A stretch of 64,000 nt of DNA from Zingiber officinale (Eukaryota > Streptophyta > Magnoliopsida > Zingiberales > Zingiberaceae): positions 127,272,532 through 127,336,531 of the forward strand of contig NC_055996.1 in assembly GCF_018446385.1 (NCBI RefSeq), in the 5' to 3' direction. Of this stretch, positions 31,620 to 46,600 are shown in pieces. The notes below the pieces were generated by a model. It did no database searches, was not told where the DNA came from, and was given only the letters and a program-made list of their open reading frames with translations. Numbering within the stretch: position 1 is the first letter of the stretch; each line of letters starts with the position of its first letter. A program made the position numbers and the translations under genes.

Positions 31620-34600
31620 ATGTCGATCGGGGTCCGCGAGTTGTCTGTCCTGGGCGAGTTCAAGCCGTTCGGTCTTTCGGTCGAGGATCTCGACGGCAAG
31701 CCACTCGACGACGCTTCCTCGGAGCACCAGTACTTCCTCTTCCACCCGGAAGTCGCGCGTGAGGGGCACGGGACCGCCAGCAACCTCGACTTCTCCTCCC
31801 CTTGTACACCTTCCGAAGGAGATCATGAGATTTTCATACGCGGCAACCAGTAATTCATCCGCCTTAACATCTTCTTTTATAGAGGAAGCACATTATTAGG
31901 GTTTAGGGGTTGGGAATAATTAAGTTACATTTTCGTATCTTTTGAATGGTATCACTTGTTTCCATTGATCATGAATCCGTGCGTCTTTTGCCAGATGATT
32001 TCCTTTGTTTCTTTAATGCCTGTTAATCCCGGAGCGCGATGTTTGTTTTTTGTGCGATAGAAACATACTGTTATCCCAAAGAGATCTAGAAAACGCACGG
32101 CGATAAATGCCTCTTCCTGACGAGGCGTCGTAACAATTGTTCGTTGATAGGAAGCTCTCTTTCAAAAAAAAAAAAAAGTAGAACCAAAGAGACTAATACT
32201 TCTATGCCTGGAGGACTATATAACACACTTCATAATATATCACTTTCATACCTTGTGTTGAATTATAAAATTCTCCATTCTCCTCTCTGGTTTCGAATCT
32301 TGTTAATAAGCAAGGGACATGTCTTCTAACTGGCTATGCTATCTTCTTAACTTCAGTACTTATCATCCATGCCTTAAAACTTCTATGAAAGTCAGGTTAT
32401 CTATTATATTGTGCTTAGGAGCTCAACCTATTTAATTTGTGTCTTTTTGTCGAGAAGGCCAATCTGCATTGATAAAACCTAGCCTTATTATGAGCAAATT
32501 CTACTCACAAAATCATGTCTGAATGCAACCCAATTCAATGTCCAGCTAGCTAGCTTGCTGATTTAGAACTTCTAAGTGATTTCAGTTACACTGAGGATGG
32601 CTTTATTGTGTTGTAAGAAAATTGTCAAGTTGTCTTTGAATGTTGTGTCCCATTTTGAATGTTATGGCTTGTCCAGCTATTGTTGTCTTGGTAACAACTG
32701 TTTCAGAGGTCTTTTCCAAAATATTTGAAATTTTCTCGTGGTTGTATATGACGCTCAATGTTTAGTTATGATATTTAGACTTTCCATGTCCTATATGACA
32801 TTATATAGCAGTGCTGATAATTATTCTGTAATAAGTAGTTAACATGCTGCTATTTATCTAATCGTTTATATTATTTGTTGATAGGATAATATGGAGCAGT
32901 GGGCCCCAGGTTCATAAAAGATACACCTCCACCAAAGCAGTCATTATGGTATTCTTTTTTTTTTTTGGTTTAAACTATGGTTCGTATGCCCTTGTTAGAT
33001 ATTCAGCTGGAGTCACCAGTTATTGACATGTTTTTACTATTCAGTGTATATACATATATAATCTGTCAATGACATATGTGGAATTTGAAAAAATTTCATA
33101 ATTATCTTATGCGTAATTCTCTATCTGGCGGCAGCAATCTTATTTGGTTTATGGAAGCCACTAGTGGAAATTGGATGGATGACTATCCCATTCCTTAAAA
33201 TCTCTTCCTAATATATGCATATATGTATGTGTATGTGTGTGTGCATTTTTCTGATTTCATTATAGTTGGCATCTGTAAGATGTGAAAAAGAAGGATGTCT
33301 TAGTCACATTTGGTTTGATACATGAAGGATTCATTTAGGTACTCTAGTTTTATCAGTTTGGATAAACACTGTTTCTTGTTCTCAATTGCAATGTGTAATC
33401 ATATTGCAGAACTCATAATGACATGCTTAAGAGCGGAAAGCCTTTGAACCTCGCTTCAAGAACTAGTGAAAATAGTTGTGCTCATGAGGGATACAAATAT
33501 GTTGATGCATTTTGATTTGGCTACTTGATTTCGGTAGCATAGACTGATAGTTAATAACAGTTGAATTTGATGATCACCATTGTTGTTTGGTTCTTAGATG
33601 GTTTTTGATCTTTCTTAAATCCTGAAGTTGGCTACAATTTTAGGTTCAATATTTCACCTATATGATTTTATTAATTTTATGCTTTATTTGATTTGATTTA
33701 ATTCTTATTCCACTAATGCAAACTTTGTTGTGTTGTTAGGTCTGTTGGTGTCACATGGAGGGTATTTCAGATGCACTCCTCTGTGTTTTACAGAGTGATG
33801 TGTTATCTATTTATGGCGTGTCTGGTTAGTTCATTAAATTTGATTTCATGTTGAGGAGATCAACAATAATTGCTATTTATTAAATTGCAGTAACTTTTGC
33901 TAAAGTTAATAGTTATTGGTGTTAAGTGATTTAGCCTCACATATGGTGTTTTAAGTTTATTATGCGATGAGTCCTATATATGCACCATGTAATAGATCTT
34001 TCAAAGTCAAAGAATATCAATGCAACATTATTATTCTCTCACTTATCATGGTTTTAGAGCCCCTCTTGGAGGGTTAGGTTTGCCAGAAGTAATCCCCTTA
34101 TGGGAGATCGTTGATTACATGACAACCTCCCTTCATTCATATACTACCTTTGTTAGTGTCTTTTTTTGTTCTTGTCATTCCACATGACCTACTTTCAACT
34201 TCTTCTCTCCAAGAGCATAGTGGAAGCTTATAGAGGGATAATATTGTTTTTGATGATGTTGCTTCTTCTATGGCATGGTTCCAAGGTTCTAAAATTCACT
34301 AGGTGTTAGTCGGGCGACAGACCAACGCTTAGGTTGCTTAGGCGGGGACTAGGCGCTGCTAGGTGGATTCCTCGGTATTAATATAAATTACATAATAAAT
34401 CACATACTATAACTCTAATACAACCACCGCTAGGTGCTTGGCACACCCATCGACATCAACATGAACATATTTTGTTCTGACTGTGGATTGAAACCCTATC
34501 TCAAAATGAGGTTTCAAACCTTGATATTATTTGTACAACTCCTAGGTGTAATTACATCTTAACAAGGGGTACCCCACTTGATGACATTATAAGAACAAGA

Positions 34601-37600
34601 AATAACTCAAGATAAATTATTCAACACACACATATACTTTTCTTTTGTTAGAAAAAGAGTATAACGAGGATATATAATACTAAAATGTCAAAATGAAAAA
34701 ATTGGAGGCGAAGGAAAATGGAGACCAAGTATAAATTGCTATGTAGGTAAATAAAAAATATATAAATTTTAATCTTGATTAAGAGTTCAAAAATGTCGAT
34801 AAGACATCACAACACTAGAGTTTTAAGTTGTTAGGCTTTTTATTTTAATATAAAACTTTTATTCTTGTTCCACTTAATTTTTATCATTTATTTTGCATAA
34901 ATAAATCTATTTAATTTTGACCATTTATTATCACATGCTAATCCACTTTTCACTACGAGTAAACAATTAATAAGCGAATCACTAGAGTTAGGTGCTCAAA
35001 ATATGGATAATATGTGCTAAAACCCTCACTAATGATAAGCAACATTATATCCCCTCGTGCGAATAAATATTGATTGTGTGCAACCCACACCACCACATAT
35101 TTGTGGGCGTTTAGATGCTCTCATAGAAGGTTAGTTTTCACTTTTTAATATTTATTTTTTACAATTAATAATAATAATTGTTATTTGAAGGAGAGCCTTT
35201 ACGTAACGGTAAAGTTGTTGCTTTGTGACCTAAAGGTCACGAGTTCGGCTGTCCTTGTTATTTCACTTTAAATCTTGATAAAATAATTGGGTTCACATTT
35301 TGTTTATAGACTAAGTCACCTTTTTAATATTGTAGTAATTTAATTATATATTAGTAGATGATCTCTATATAAAGGTTCATAGCTTCAGAAAGGTGTAAAA
35401 GTATCAACACGCAAATCAATAGGTAGCATAGGTAATTGAGGAGCAATCAGAGTATCAATTTTATCCTTTGATAATAGCCCCTCTTAATGTTAATTCCTAC
35501 ATGTTTATAACCCTACTTGCAAATTTTAGTGATGGTTTAATTTCCCTTTTCAAAATATTTGTAGCAACATAAATGGTCCTTTTACATATTTAATTCATTC
35601 ATAAGGAATATATAATTGAATCTAAGGATTGATATATCTATCTCAAATATACAGTAGGTGAACATCTGAAACTCTACAAGGTTAGTGCGCTCTTGGCAAT
35701 GCTTTTCTATAAAACCAAGCATAGAACAACTTAGAAAATCTTAAAATAAACTAAATATAATAATTACATAAAACCTAAAACCTAAATTTCATTAAAACTC
35801 AAAATCAATGTATCTGATCTTTGATTTAACATCAAAAAATATTAATCTTCCATCTTGAACCAAATGCACCAACATAAATACTACAACAAACCTTAGATAG
35901 AAATGAAATAAGACCAAAGTTTTACCTTGGTCAACAAAATAAAGTAGTTTTTTAAATAATACAAAACACTCAAGCTAATCAAACCTAAATAATAAATAAT
36001 TATAGTCTAAAAGAAGTGACTGTTTCCCAACACCAAAAAGGAAATTACTCATTGAATTCTTATCTCCAAACTGAGAGTGGCTAATGGCTCTTCAATCTTG
36101 GTAAATCATGGTTAACTCCAACTTTGACATAAGGTAAACTTCAGGAAAGGTAGTGTCGCAGTGACTTCGCTCAAGGGCACAAGGGCGTCAATAATCTTGT
36201 GCACATCAAGGTTTGGCAAATCACTTTAGGGTGCATGAGAGCCGTTCAACAATGTCAATGCGCTCAAGGGTGGAGTGACAAAGGGTGATGCAACATCATG
36301 TGGCAATAATGGGGCTCATGCATGGTGAGGCGCAATAGACTGGTGTGACAATGCTGAGTGTGTGTGACGTTAGATGCAAGAAATACAATAAGGGAGAGAG
36401 GGAAAATGAGGGATGGTTGGCCAACTTAATGCGACTAAACAAAACTGAATTATCCTAAATAAAATTTGGTTCATCCCTAAACTGGCTAAAATGAACTCAA
36501 ATCGCGTCTTCTCATGAGCCTATTAATAATCCTCTATTTAAATTTCCCAAAATGCACTCGACAATCTTGAATATGAGCCTTCTTTAGAAGAGTCTTGAAA
36601 TGATCCTTCACTTGAACCTTGAACCTTAAGATCATTCATTAAGAGTCCCTTCTAGAGAACCCCCTTATCAATTCTTCACTTGAGCTTTCTAAAGAGTCTC
36701 GACTATCCTTTATCTGAGTCTTTTGCAAAACCCTTGACAAGTCATCACATTTAATAAACATTTGCACATGCTATTAACCTTGATTCAGGTCTACCATTAT
36801 GATTCTACCTTAGAGACTCAAAAGAAGCAATTAACTTGAGAGAACAAAACTAAGTTAAAAAAAGAATAAGATAGAAATAAAAATCATTAATAATAGTTTT
36901 AGAAAGATATCTATAAATATGTGTTAATTTATACTAACTTTTGAGGTTAAAGCTTGTTAGCATATTGATTTGATTCCTTTTAACTTGGGATTTCATTGAA
37001 CAATGATTGCTTTCAAAAAACATGCATCTCATAGGCTCAAAAGATCATAACATAGAATATCCTCATGCATTCATTGGCCCTAGAATCCCATAATGTTGTG
37101 TTCTACGCAAGAATTTACAAATGAATCTAATGCATGCTTATTTAACTTTTCAACTTATTTAAACATTATTTTAATTTCAAAGTATTTCCACTTATAGATT
37201 AGAGGTAGTGTTTTCTCATTTATTGGAAGGGATGATTGAAAAGGAAGAGAAACAAAGAAAGATGAAGATCCACTAGATTTTCACACATTGGGGAGGTTAC
37301 CCAAAAAAGGAAAAAAAGAAACCATGCGTAGTGAACTTCACGAGGCAATCATTGCTTATCGTGAAAACGATGTTCAAAGGAAGTGTTACCAACTCTTTTG
37401 AAGGCAAGTCCTTCATGGTTGAGGGTAATTTATAGATTATAGTTTTTCTTAAATGACTTGTTCTTATTTTGAGCCTATAAGAGGGATTAAGCTCCCATGT
37501 ATCATCTTTTAGGTTAATAATTTTTTTCTTCTTGCTAGACAAGAGTTTGAGTGTTGGCTGACACATTTTATTCTTGCTGCATCATTATGTATACACTATG

Positions 37601-40600
37601 TAGTATTCCTTATAAAAGAAAACATCAATACAACATTATTTTCACCTACATAACAACTTAGAAAAAGCCAGTGATAGTCCTAAGCACTTATTGTGATGTG
37701 TCTTATAAAAGTAAAGAATATCTAATCATTGTACTAATGAGATAAAATATACGTATGATAATGCAGGAACTAATGTTAATGTTGGAAAGTGTGACTAATG
37801 TTTTTCTATGATTGTTGGTTGGCATCAAGGGCCAACACTAATTCCCTATTTTTGACGTTAGTTTTAGATGAATTCACCAATCATCTCAAGTTAGTTATTC
37901 TTGGTCTATGTTATTTGCAATGGTATTATGTTAATTTGTAGCATATAGTTCGAGTAAATTCAAAGATGGAAATTGTTGAGAACCTTTAGAAGCTGAAGTT
38001 TTAAATTATGACTAATTAGATATTGCTAGCAATATATAGACATTGAATAAAACTTATTATTTAACAGTGAAATTGTTTTATTTTTTCATGCGCTTTGTCT
38101 TCATGTGCCTTATGCTTTTTGTAACTTAAATGGAATATGCTCTCAATTCTTAAGTTTGCTTCTAACCATGCCGTTGCAGGTGAGGTTGTTTGCATTCCTA
38201 TCCCATCTCCCATTGCATCTATATTTCCTCTTCCATTTGGCTTACTTCTACAGAAGTCAGTAGATGGGAACCATCGGATGTCTTCCTTGGGCTCAGTTCT
38301 AGGTGCAACAGATATATCTCGTTTTGGTAAAGATTTTGTTCGGAATTACCAAATTTCCGGTCAACCATTTGAACTGGTCAGAGAGAATGAGGTTACCGTC
38401 TCATCACATTTGATTCTAAAACATCCACTTGAAGAGCCTCAGGTAGAGCTGATATCAGTTTATATCTTGAAGAAATATGTTCTTTTGTCCAATTTGTGAG
38501 AGGTTTTTTCCCCCTTATACACACTTTTGTTTTGTTTTTATGAAATACAATGTAGTAAGGAATTGCTTGGGAATGCTATATTATCCTCCATTTTTTTTTT
38601 CAATATTCACAATACTATAATTGGAATCTCTTATATCTTGATCTGACAAAGTTAGATGAATGATTTACCAGAGAAGAAGTTTTATATGTCTTAATTGGTG
38701 GAGTGAGAAGTAGAGAAATGCACTAAATTGTCATTGCCCTCGTCATCAGTTCTATTTCTATGAAAATGAAATTTGAGCTTTTCAGAACTACTCCTGATGC
38801 CACTCTTTGGCTGCTTCATGTTCCCGCAATATAACTGAAATAAGGTGTTAAAACATTTTTTCCCCATGATAATATCACATGTGTGGCTTTTTTCTTCTTA
38901 TTTGGCCCTTGGTGAGTTGAACTTTTAGCAATGGACACAGATATTGGTAGTTCAATGAATAATTATTCATGTTTGTTTTCATTCTTGAATCAGTATATTT
39001 GTAATGTTTAACCTTAGCTCATGATTTTGTTGCCCAACATTTTTTATTTGTTCTCCATTAACTTTGTAGGCAACCTACATTGAAGAAAGGGGGAAGTTTG
39101 TCTCCATGAAAGATTTGGAAGAAAGAACCATTTGGAGCAGTGATGTTGTACCTTTGATGGCATCATATCATAGAAGTCTGTCTTATGTTTAGTTTCAAGT
39201 GTCCTATTAAGCGCGCTGATATTTTTTGAGTCACCAAAGTCTCTTTACTGCAGGCAAGATGCAACATTCTGTTTGGCTTGTAGAAATCATAAATCGTTCT
39301 GAGGCTGAAGTTGCTGGGATTGATGTGGTAGCAGCTGAATTATCTACTAAACAATTCTCCTTTCGGAGGATATGGCAGGGAAAACGCGCCCAGTATGCTG
39401 CTAATAAGGTTGTCTGTTGTGTAATTTAACTTTTGTCTGGAAATTTCACCAGTATTATGATTATTTTCTTCTGTGCATCCACCTAGCTCCTTCCAATCAA
39501 GGTTTAAGTCCTGTTCCATGTTGTGATTTTGGTGCCTGGCCCAACTAGATGTGCTGGTGCTGTGGCTGATAATGTTGCAGGGCTTACTGATTGATAAGAA
39601 GACATGACTTAGTGTGTGAAAACAGAAAATATGGGTTGGAGAAGTTGTGGATCATCATTTCTGCTCGCTAATGAGGTTGACAACTTCATGTTCGTCGACA
39701 CCTTCCCAAAGAAGAGAAGGATGAACTGCTGGCCTCTGTTGGAAGAAGAAGATAATTCGTTCTTCTTGGGGACATCTAGTTGTGACTTTGTGCTAATCCA
39801 AAGAAGAATGTTTCATCAATAGGTTTTTCTAGATAAGAAAATATGACCAAGAAGCTGTGGGCTTCCATAGCAACAAGAATAAACTCATTGTCCACTTGCT
39901 ACTTAGCTACCTTTGTGGCAAGACTTTGTTCTCATTGCAAGAAGAGTACCTATTTTAGGCATTGTTATTACTGTCTCAAGGCAATTTGCCTTTTTATCAG
40001 CCAGTGAAATAAATTTGTTTGTCATGTTGGAGAAGAAGACGACCTTTTTTTTGGATGTGGCTTTAGTGTCTTTTGACTCTTAGGGCATGCTTGGTTGAAA
40101 GTTATTGTTAATAACCTTGATTATCTTGCTAAGGTTATGTTTTTTAATAATGAGTGATTCCCATGTAATAGAGCATGCTTGCTATGTCAACAAATGAGGA
40201 TATAATATGGAATGTGATTAAGTGTGAGGTTTTAAGTGATTTTGGGATTAACAAATTTTTTTTCCTAATTTTTTTTTTGAAAATGAGTTCCAAAGGTTGA
40301 ACCAAATAACATTAGGTTATGTTTTATTCCATATAACCTTGGTTATGTGATTATCTAGTAATCACATAACCAAGGTTATGCATGATAACTTGAACCAAAC
40401 ATACCCTTAAGGTTGTTAAGGTTGAGAACCGCCTAAGAGTAGGTTTGGATTGATTATACATTCTAAATTTATTTTTGACATTTATAAGTTATCACATTTA
40501 TCAATTTCAATACAGAATATTAATATGAACATCTAAAATACATACTATTCCAATATGATGAAGCATAACTAAAATTAATTGTAAATCTAAGAAAATTATA

Positions 40601-43600
40601 ATACAATTTTTGGTGTTCCATTGGTATATAATTAATTATAGTTATAAGATGGATGATAATGATAATAATAAAAAAACATTCTTCTACTCTAGAGCTAAAA
40701 TAATTTCCTATAATTTTAAATTTCCTGATACAAAAATTATTTATTGTAGTAAATATTATTCCTTTCAATATCTAATTGAATGGAACTATATTCTATGTTG
40801 TCAAAGTTGTTGGAACTGAGATCATGCATAGGAATGATAAATGGACCTACAATAAAATCCTAAATTCATAAGGTTCTAGCCAAAATCAAATCCTAATTAG
40901 GATTTGGATGGGGTTTAGGTAGTTTAGATTGAAAGATCATTTGCTCCTTGGATCTGGATCACAGTCTTGACTACCATGGTCTTGAAGCATTATGCCTTCC
41001 AAATCGTAGGCACCATTCTGGTGTCTTGAGGCATTCCATATTCAGCTTGGCCAGCGAAACAAAACATGGACATGCTGACTGGCTTGGATTGACAATTTAA
41101 TTTATGTGTTTGATAGTTGACTGATGGATTCAACTTGTTACCTTATATTGTATTCTATTACTGAAATACGATTTTCTCCAAAGAATATAACAAACAGCAG
41201 GTGATATTTTGTGGGTTAATTTAGCCCCCATTGCTGGCTTCAATCCTTATCTTCCTGCATTGCATTGGAATAAATAAGAATTATCTTCTAACTCCTAAGA
41301 TAATTTTTTTTGTTTGATTTCCATCATTCTTATATAGACTTTTCCTTTGTTTTTTTTAAAAAAAAATCTTATTTCAAATTTAATCGACTTGCTTTGTTAG
41401 GTGTTTCTCGCCACTGATATGGATGGAGTTCCTGTTCTTTGTTTTTTACATGCTGACCAAAAAATACTCCTTGCTATAAGGCTCCAAATTGATGAAGGTT
41501 ATGATGACGCCCCCATAGACATTAAACCGCAAACCAGTTGGATAATTCCTGCTCTTTCTGCTGCTTCTGTTAATGTGACACGGCCCAGGTTTGGTTATAT
41601 TTTCGTAAAGTTTCCAAAAAGTTTGGTCACATTGTCCTAAGCGTTATTTTTTATTTCAGAGTTAAAGTTGGGAGGTTACCATTTAATGACATTATTGTCT
41701 TGGGTGCTGAAAATAGTCTTCTTTTATATGTAAGATTAAGCTTTCACCAACTGATATAACATTAATTTATGTTACAATATCAAGTGTACTGTTTTTTCTT
41801 TGGCTGAATGCTTCCATTATTTTATGCTCAAGTATTATATTGGACTATCTTTTTTACTTGTTTAGTTAGTGGTCTATTTATTGAGCCTTAGTTTGATAGA
41901 GAATTATCTAATTTTTGGGAATGAATGGAAGGGAAAGTTCCCCAATCACAAACTAACATTATTTTGCCTACATAAGTTGATTTTTTTCAATATGATTCAG
42001 TTCATATCAACTATTTCAAATTAAACTTTGATGATGTTTCAACCTCTCTCTGGTAATAATCTATTGTGATGAGATGAGGCTATTAAGATCTCCATTGATA
42101 CACTTGTGATGCTTTGACAAGGTGGGGAAAAGGTTTAATGAACCAAAAAAATTGACCCCAAATTTATACACTACATAATGTTTCATTGAGGGATACTATG
42201 AGCAATTTTTGAATTATAGAGGCTGCCCAAGTGTAATTAGGCTTTATCATGAAACCCGTATAATTTACTCTTATACCTTGTTACCAAATGCTGTAGTTAA
42301 ATTCATGTTTCAGAACTTATGGAAAATTCAATTGACTGTATTTTATACCTACCTTTAGAATTTATATAATAACATAAATGCATGTTTATGTGGAAAGGAG
42401 GTATTTTAGAGCTGGTTAGCTTCTATTTTTCTTGAATATTGATGTCTTTATTTTGATGTAGTTTTGCAAGTTACTTATTAGTAGTTACACAGTTTGGGCT
42501 TGACCTTATTCTAATTTTTTTTTTTTCTTTGTGGCCATACATGTTCTGTTAATTTACATTTTTAATGATGGTTCTACTGGTGGAACTCTGTTTTTTTTTT
42601 GTGAATACTCTTTGTTTTTAGCATGTTTTTGACAATTTGCAGTAAAGGAATGTGTAAATGTTCAAACAATGGACTAAACTTATGGTCTGAATATTGGATT
42701 GAATTATCTGGTGAATTGAAATTTATATGCACACCTGCTCTGATCCATAAATAAGGGGCTGTTTGGTGTAGATGGTTAGATGAGCTGCAATCAAAGGTGG
42801 TCATATACTTTTCTTTTTGATGTCATATCTCTTAACAAATGCAAAAAATAAATTCTTCTTGGCAGGCATAGAACATTAGAATGATCATCTATTTGCGTGT
42901 TCAAATATTTGTGAATCTTCTATTTCTATGAATTTTTAAATTGCTCCCAATATTAGATTCAAAATTGGTTTGGTTCCGATGGTTGCATTCTTGCTGGCAA
43001 ATAATGATATAATGTTGTCACGGTGAATTGGCTCTTTCTTAATTTTCAAAATTGTCTTTTGGAGCTTTGGCTTATTATACTAAGCCTGAGTTTCCTAGGA
43101 GACAGGTGAAAGGAAGAGGTCAGGGAAAAGAATCATAGGAAAGGATAACCAAATATTTTCTAGTGTTTATCTTCTTGAAAGGAATGAAAGAAGTAGAGTT
43201 TCCCTTTCAACTGTTTTCTTAGAAGGAATGAAAGAGGGAGATATAAATTTCAACATTTATTTGTTAAAACCATAAAATATAACCAATAGATTGAAAATAA
43301 CAATTGTGAATTTTTTTAGATCCAATTTTAGCTCCATTGCACTTGAAACATTTTTTTTTTCCATACATTTTGGGCATAAGCAGATATAGGCTAGACTGGT
43401 TGAAGATTTTCCTAGTTCTTTCTTTCCTCCCTTCATTTTCCCCCAAAGGAAACCAAGGTAAAGGATCACTGGGAAGTCTTCTTGCCAACTTTTTTCTGTC
43501 CATGCTTTCTTCTCTTCTAGGAAATACAGCCTTAAGTTGGGAGTCTTCTATTATCTGCCTCAATTATAGATATTTCTTGGCTGTTAAGTATTGTATCTAG

Positions 43601-46600
43601 TTAGTTATTATTTTTGTTTTAGAACTAAAAAATATTCAAATTTGAGGATATATTTTGTGTGTTTATCTCAGAATTGTGTATTTTTCTTTTTGATTACCTC
43701 AAGCTCTGTTAGAATCATATTATTCTTGTGGACGACTTGACACCCAAGCCACTAACTAATGATTTGTGCAATCGGGATTGGTATCTTGAAGATTTGTGTG
43801 ATTACTAATTATTTTACAATCTTCTCATAGTCAATATTTCTTTTATGTGCTGCTTTCTATTGTAAATATTTGATTATTCTTGACTGACTCATTCTTTTTT
43901 CTTCTGGCCTTTTTTTTGCTTCGATTTTTCCTGTAGTCTGGCAAACAATGCCTTTGCAGGTTCTTCTTGCCTAATGGTTCGGGGAGGGGCATTTTACCTA
44001 TGAAGCATATTGCACGAACAACAGATATGCTCTATGATCTAAAGATTACAGGATTAAAAGATGCTGTTGAAGGTCGCATTAATGTTATTGTAAATAATGG
44101 ACAGGTAGTATTCTGCTTGATAGTTATTTGCTGCTTTGGATTTTTCAGAATCCATTGCCCTTCTATTGTGCATTTAGTTTACTCTAGTGCTACTTTACTC
44201 CTTGCAGATATTCAGATGTTCTTTGCGCACAAACCCCACTTCCTCTTTAGCAACCGACTGTATAACAGCTATGGCGGAGGGATTGCATTTTACCTTTTAT
44301 AGCCATTTCGCCAGTCTCCTTTGGGGTGACCACAGTCATTCAGAATGGGAGGCCTTCACTGGTACAATAATGAGGATCTGCAGTAGATTCAGAGCTGGAA
44401 CACCGAAACAATATCCCTCTTTAGCGCCTCACACAGCTTGGGATTTTTTACTCGATAGCAATTTTCACAAGTGTTACCTCAAACAGTCATTTGGACATGG
44501 AATCTCTCTCAAGAACTTCCCAAGTTGTAATGGCGTTGACCATAATGATTCACAGAAACTAGACAAAGAAAATGAGAGATTTTATTCTCAGCTTTTGGCT
44601 GGAACTTTGGAGTTCTTGCATGCACTTTATGAGAGTTTGAAACTGGATAACTTGCGAAAACAGTAAGATTTTATTCTTTTGGTTCATGAAAAGTACTTCA
44701 TAGGTTAAATAGTTTTAGCCTCACTTTTTTTTTTGTTTATTTTTCCTTTTCTCTCCTCTTGATGTTTTTATTGTCTCTCCTCTCTTTCAACTATCACTCA
44801 TCATTGATGTGAGGTGAACTTGGTGCTGGTAGCTACTACGCTGCTACATGCAGATCTATCTCCACTTCTCTACTTTCTCTTGGATTAGGGCATGGAAAGT
44901 TTGAAACCCCTAAACCTTAGCCACAATTCATATGTTGCCATCTCTTCTCTTCCAAGCAATTTTAGTGATTTCTATTATTGACCCATTAACCTTGAGGGCC
45001 AGTTTATTTTATTTTATTTTTGGATAAGTCAAAATTTATAACTCGAACCAAGAGTAAAAGAATTGGTCGTTAGGAGTGACTTATGTCTCACAAAGAGTAA
45101 GATCAGATTACACTCCCAAGGACCGTTATACATGAATTTGCACTCTTGAAAATCTTCTCACAAGCTAATTAACCCTCATCAAAGAAACTTTATTTCTAGC
45201 CCTCCTTTACATGGTGTACTATAGAAGACAAGACAAGATGACGAGCCTTTGTCAACATTCTACTCCCACGATAATATCTCCCAAAGACCCTCATCATCCG
45301 CTGGTAAGTCCCATTTGCCGCCAATCTTTTATCCTCCTCCATAGTCACAACATCTATCGATAAAAGGTGCACTACCGGTCCTCTAGGTACTCTCGTGGGT
45401 AGCCGCTTTAGTGCTAACATCTAAAGGGTAATTGCATGACTCTGCTACATATGTTTGCCACATTGTCCGGACGCATGACTTCTTAGGACTAGGTCGCCTA
45501 AAGAAATCATATGGCTGAGTTACCCACCATCCCAAGAAAACCATTCTGCTAGCTTCTGTCCAAATGTCTTTGATGATCCATCAGCCAATAATATGAGATC
45601 CCGTATTTGCAACAAACACTTGACCAGAGGGGAATCTGTGGGGGCTGCCTCCCAGGTCCATAAATCGTCACGCTTCAGGTAAGTGTGATGGACTCACTTT
45701 ATCCAAAGTGCATGTTTCTTAGCCTATTTCCTCCAAAGTACTTTAGCCAAGAGAGCTAAATTCTAAGCTCGCAAGTCTTTGAATCCCAACCCTCCTTTAT
45801 TCTTCGATTTGCACATATCCGCCCATGATAATGGAGGATGGTTAGATGTCCACATAAAAGAATTGCAAATGCAGTAGATGCGATCAACAATTGCAAGGGG
45901 CAAAGGAAGGATGGATAGCCAGAAGCATTCAATCCCTTGTAAGACTGACGTGATGAGCTGCGCTCGACGGATCAGAGAGTCAAGTAGGGGGCTATAATCA
46001 GAAAGTCGGATGTGCACTGCCGTTAGTGAGATCCCCATATATTGGAAAGGCATGGCCCCTTCCTGAAAACCAGTGATGGTAAGAATCTATTGGCGTGTCG
46101 GGTCCGCAACTCCAGCTAAGAAAATATTTGACTTTAGCCAATTAACTTGAAGTTCATTCACTACACCAAAATCTAATAAACAAGTCGTCAGCGCACCTTC
46201 GGATGCTACATCACCTTGACTGAAAAGAAGATCATCTGTGTAGGCCAAGTGTGCTAAATGGAGATAGCCACACTAAGGGTGAACACTAAAGTCCGTTCTT
46301 GTGGTGCACCTTTGTAGAAAATAGGAAAGATGGAAATGAGAATTTTTTCAAAATATGAACGCTTTTGTTTGGCTAGTAACTTTGATGGAAATACTTCGAG
46401 GATGTAAATAACCTGATGAAAGTTTTCCAAACATTTCCTTGTTTTTCTTTCTGCATGTTTGGAAGGATGGAAAGTTTCAAGGTGATGAATGATTAGATTG
46501 TCCCTTTTCTTTCAAGATATTACACCATAGGCAAATTTCATGGAAGTCTTCTTTTCCATCTAAGGCATTGAAAATATCTACCATGGCAACAATCATGCTG

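Noticed and set aside
35189..35262. Functional tRNA gene
   Set aside because: A and B boxes are present, but no consistent cloverleaf or anticodon arm; better read as a SINE head.
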